Assembly (NCBI GenBank): GCA_018676675.1
Contig: JABHEG010000166.1
Location: forward strand, 1 to 52,605
Reading direction: 5' to 3'
From: Lentisphaerota bacterium
GTDB lineage: Bacteria > Verrucomicrobiota > Lentisphaeria > Oligosphaerales > JABHEG01
Length of the DNA stretch: 52,605 nt
Below, piece by piece: positions 51,291 through 52,605 of the stretch. The position numbers and the translations under genes are program-made. Every line of letters begins with the position of its first letter. Positions within the stretch are counted from its first letter, which is position 1. A model generated the notes under the pieces. The model was not told where the DNA came from. It saw only the letters and a list, made by a program, of their open reading frames with translations, and ran no database searches.

Positions 51291-52463
51291 ATGGAAACTT
51301 ATCGGGGTGACATTGAGCCCAAACCGAATCGTGTCGCGGTAGCTCGGCAGCTGGCGCAGCGTATGCAGGCCGAGCTTGCCCGGCAGATTCAGCAGGGGAT
51401 TCTGAAGGCCGGGGACCCGTTGCCCTCCGAGCACACGCTCGCCAAGTCCTACGGGGTGTCGCGTAGTACCGCGCACAACGTTGTGGTCCGGCTGCAGGAG
51501 GAGAATCTGGTCTACGCCATCACTGGGGTTGGCGCTTTTGTGGGGTCGCCCGGGATTCGCCACACCTCGGCGGGCATGTACCTGGTGCTGAACGGCAATT
51601 GCCCGGGAGATGAGATGCGGCGATTGCAGCGCGGCTTTGAGGCTGAGGCATCGCGTGACGGCCTTGCCACGGTGGGCGTTGCGCACAATCGGCTACAGGC
51701 GATGGTCGGCACCCAGGGGATTGGCGACCTACGCGGCATTCTGGTGAACACGGAGCATGGCATTCCGGCGGGATCGGCGTCTGTGCTTACTACCTCTTTG
51801 CGCGATGCGCCACTGGTGCAATACTGGGGGGAGGGGGAGCGCCTCCCAGCCACCGACACCGTGACGTTCGACCAAGTGGACGGCGGCCGCCAGGCGGCGC
51901 AGCACCTGCTTGAGGCCGGCCATACGCGGATTGCGTTCCTGGCGCTGCATCGTGAGCGGGAGGGCTATGCGTGGTCCCGGCAGCGGGCCGAAGGCTGGCG
52001 GGATGCCGTGCTGCGTGCGGGGCTGCCCCACGACGACGAAGCGACCCTCATGCCTGCCAGCTTTCAGCCCGGGTGCTGGGATCAGCAGGTCGAGGAGGGG
52101 TACGATGCGGCTGCCGTGTTTGCCGGGACGTGCCCGTTCACCGCCGTAGTCGCAGCGGACGATGCGGCCGCAATGGGCCTGGTCCGGCGGTTGCAGGAGA
52201 CCGGTCGTTCCCCCGAAGAGTGGCCTGCCATCGTGAGTTTCGACGATACGGACGTGGCGGCAACATACGGGTTCACCTCGCTCCGGCATCCCTGGGAGGA
52301 TCTGGGAAAAGCCGCCGCGGAGTTGCTGCGCGAGCGCACCAGCGGTCGTCAGGTTGGCCCGCCGGTGACACGAGCCCTGCAGCTGCACCTCATCAGGCGA
52401 GCCACCTCCAAATCGTCTCACTATCCGCTGGTCGACGAGTTGGTACGTGGGGCGACGGAATGA
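51291..52463 (+). CDS. GntR-LacI hybrid transcriptional regulator
   Basis: This 390-residue regulator has a GntR-type winged helix at about residues 12-85 (PLPSEHTLAKSYGVSRSTAHNVV, recognition-helix region) and a LacI/GalR-type periplasmic-binding-like sensor at about 100-380 (TVTFDQVDGGRQAAQHLLEAGHTRIAFL, and AVVAADDAAAMGLVRRLQ, then IVSFDDTDVA). This AraR-like layout is common among sugar-responsive repressors in PVC bacteria. A GAGG site lies 14 bases upstream and GAGAAG nearer. It is divergent from the SGNH lipoprotein gene and is the only intact regulator in the window, so the SGNH gene and perhaps the sulfatase module are candidate targets. The ligand is probably a sugar, not identifiable here. 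Confidence 0.9.
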   Translation: METYRGDIEPKPNRVAVARQLAQRMQAELARQIQQGILKAGDPLPSEHTLAKSYGVSRSTAHNVVVRLQEENLVYAITGVGAFVGSPGIRHTSAGMYLVLNGNCPGDEMRRLQRGFEAEASRDGLATVGVAHNRLQAMVGTQGIGDLRGILVNTEHGIPAGSASVLTTSLRDAPLVQYWGEGERLPATDTVTFDQVDGGRQAAQHLLEAGHTRIAFLALHREREGYAWSRQRAEGWRDAVLRAGLPHDDEATLMPASFQPGCWDQQVEEGYDAAAVFAGTCPFTAVVAADDAAAMGLVRRLQETGRSPEEWPAIVSFDDTDVAATYGFTSLRHPWEDLGKAAAELLRERTSGRQVGPPVTRALQLHLIRRATSKSSHYPLVDELVRGATE

Positions 52464-52499
52464 AGTCATCAGCATGTAACAGCCACCGGGGTACGCACG

Positions 52500-52604
52500 G
52501 GGCGCTGCCCCGAAGCCCCGCCGGGGAATGCGCAGGCACTCCCCGGACCCCACGGTGTAGCGTCACGGACCGGCTTGGCACGCTGCGCCAAGCCCGGTCC
52601 GCGA
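52500..52604. repeat. GC-rich inverted repeats, possible dispersed element or terminator
   Basis: Two structures lie after the regulator gene. The first is a GGGGCGCTGCCCCGAAGCCC / CTCCCCGGACCCC cluster at 52500-52551. The second is a near-perfect hairpin CGGACCGGCTTGGC / GCCAAGCCCGGTCCG at 52566-52601 with one bulged C. No T-run follows within the window, so termination is uncertain; such G/C blocks are often dispersed repeats. Confidence 0.5.
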
Positions 52605-52605
52605 C

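Noticed and set aside
1..52605. Possible CRISPR arrays, tRNA or rRNA genes, phage or IS transposase genes
   Set aside because: No regularly spaced repeats, RNA-gene signatures or intact transposase/integrase genes were seen on reading both strands.

Overview
The window is a high-GC bacterial chromosome segment. It is rich in secreted sulfatases and carbohydrate-active enzymes, and it contains a cobamide (vitamin B12) salvage locus controlled by riboswitches. The sulfatases, DUF4838 protein, AGE epimerase, PQQ-like propellers with attached carbohydrate-binding modules, SASA esterase domains and CbiR together suggest a PVC-group bacterium (Kiritimatiellota, Lentisphaerota, Verrucomicrobiota or Planctomycetota). 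No rRNA or marker gene is present, so this placement is an inference. No tRNA, rRNA or CRISPR array was recognised.

Layout. (1) Bases 1-14895: one small hypothetical gene, then minus-strand secreted or hydrolytic enzymes: a glycosidase-like protein, a sulfatase, a DUF4838/discoidin protein, and a three-gene run of ceramidase-like protein, clan-A glycosidase with CBM9, and acetyl-xylan-esterase-like hydrolase. The gaps here hold TTGGGGTCAG-type repeats and small gene remnants. (2) 15240-31548: two convergent operons, each headed by a cobalamin riboswitch. The rightward one encodes a CobD-CobQ fusion, CbiB, CobO, CbiA, a BtuB-like receptor, BtuF/BtuC/BtuD-like importer parts, CbiR and CobU. The leftward one encodes CobS, CobT, a zinc alcohol dehydrogenase and a TrpD-like phosphoribosyltransferase. 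Together they suggest uptake of corrinoids, removal of the lower ligand, and assembly of a new nucleotide loop. No corrin-ring genes are seen. (3) 31549-32348: a degenerate HTH gene. (4) 32349-37998: a secreted protein with an FMN-attachment-like motif, followed by a 1476-residue double-propeller protein. (5) 37999-48870: a module bounded by two diverged direct repeats of about 300 bp, carrying a sulfatase, an AGE-family epimerase and a 2144-residue protein that joins sulfatase, sialidase, sialate O-acetylesterase and a second sulfatase. (6) 48756-52463: an SGNH-hydrolase lipoprotein and a divergent GntR/LacI-type hybrid regulator.

The most unusual items are the four-enzyme polypeptide at 42024-48458, whose combination suggests stripping of sulfated, O-acetylated sialoglycans, and the repeat-bounded cassette around it. 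In the cobamide locus, the TrpD-like enzyme with an altered acceptor site next to cobT, the CobD-CobQ fusion and the embedded CbiR also deserve attention. All functions are read from motifs and context by eye; no database search was run.
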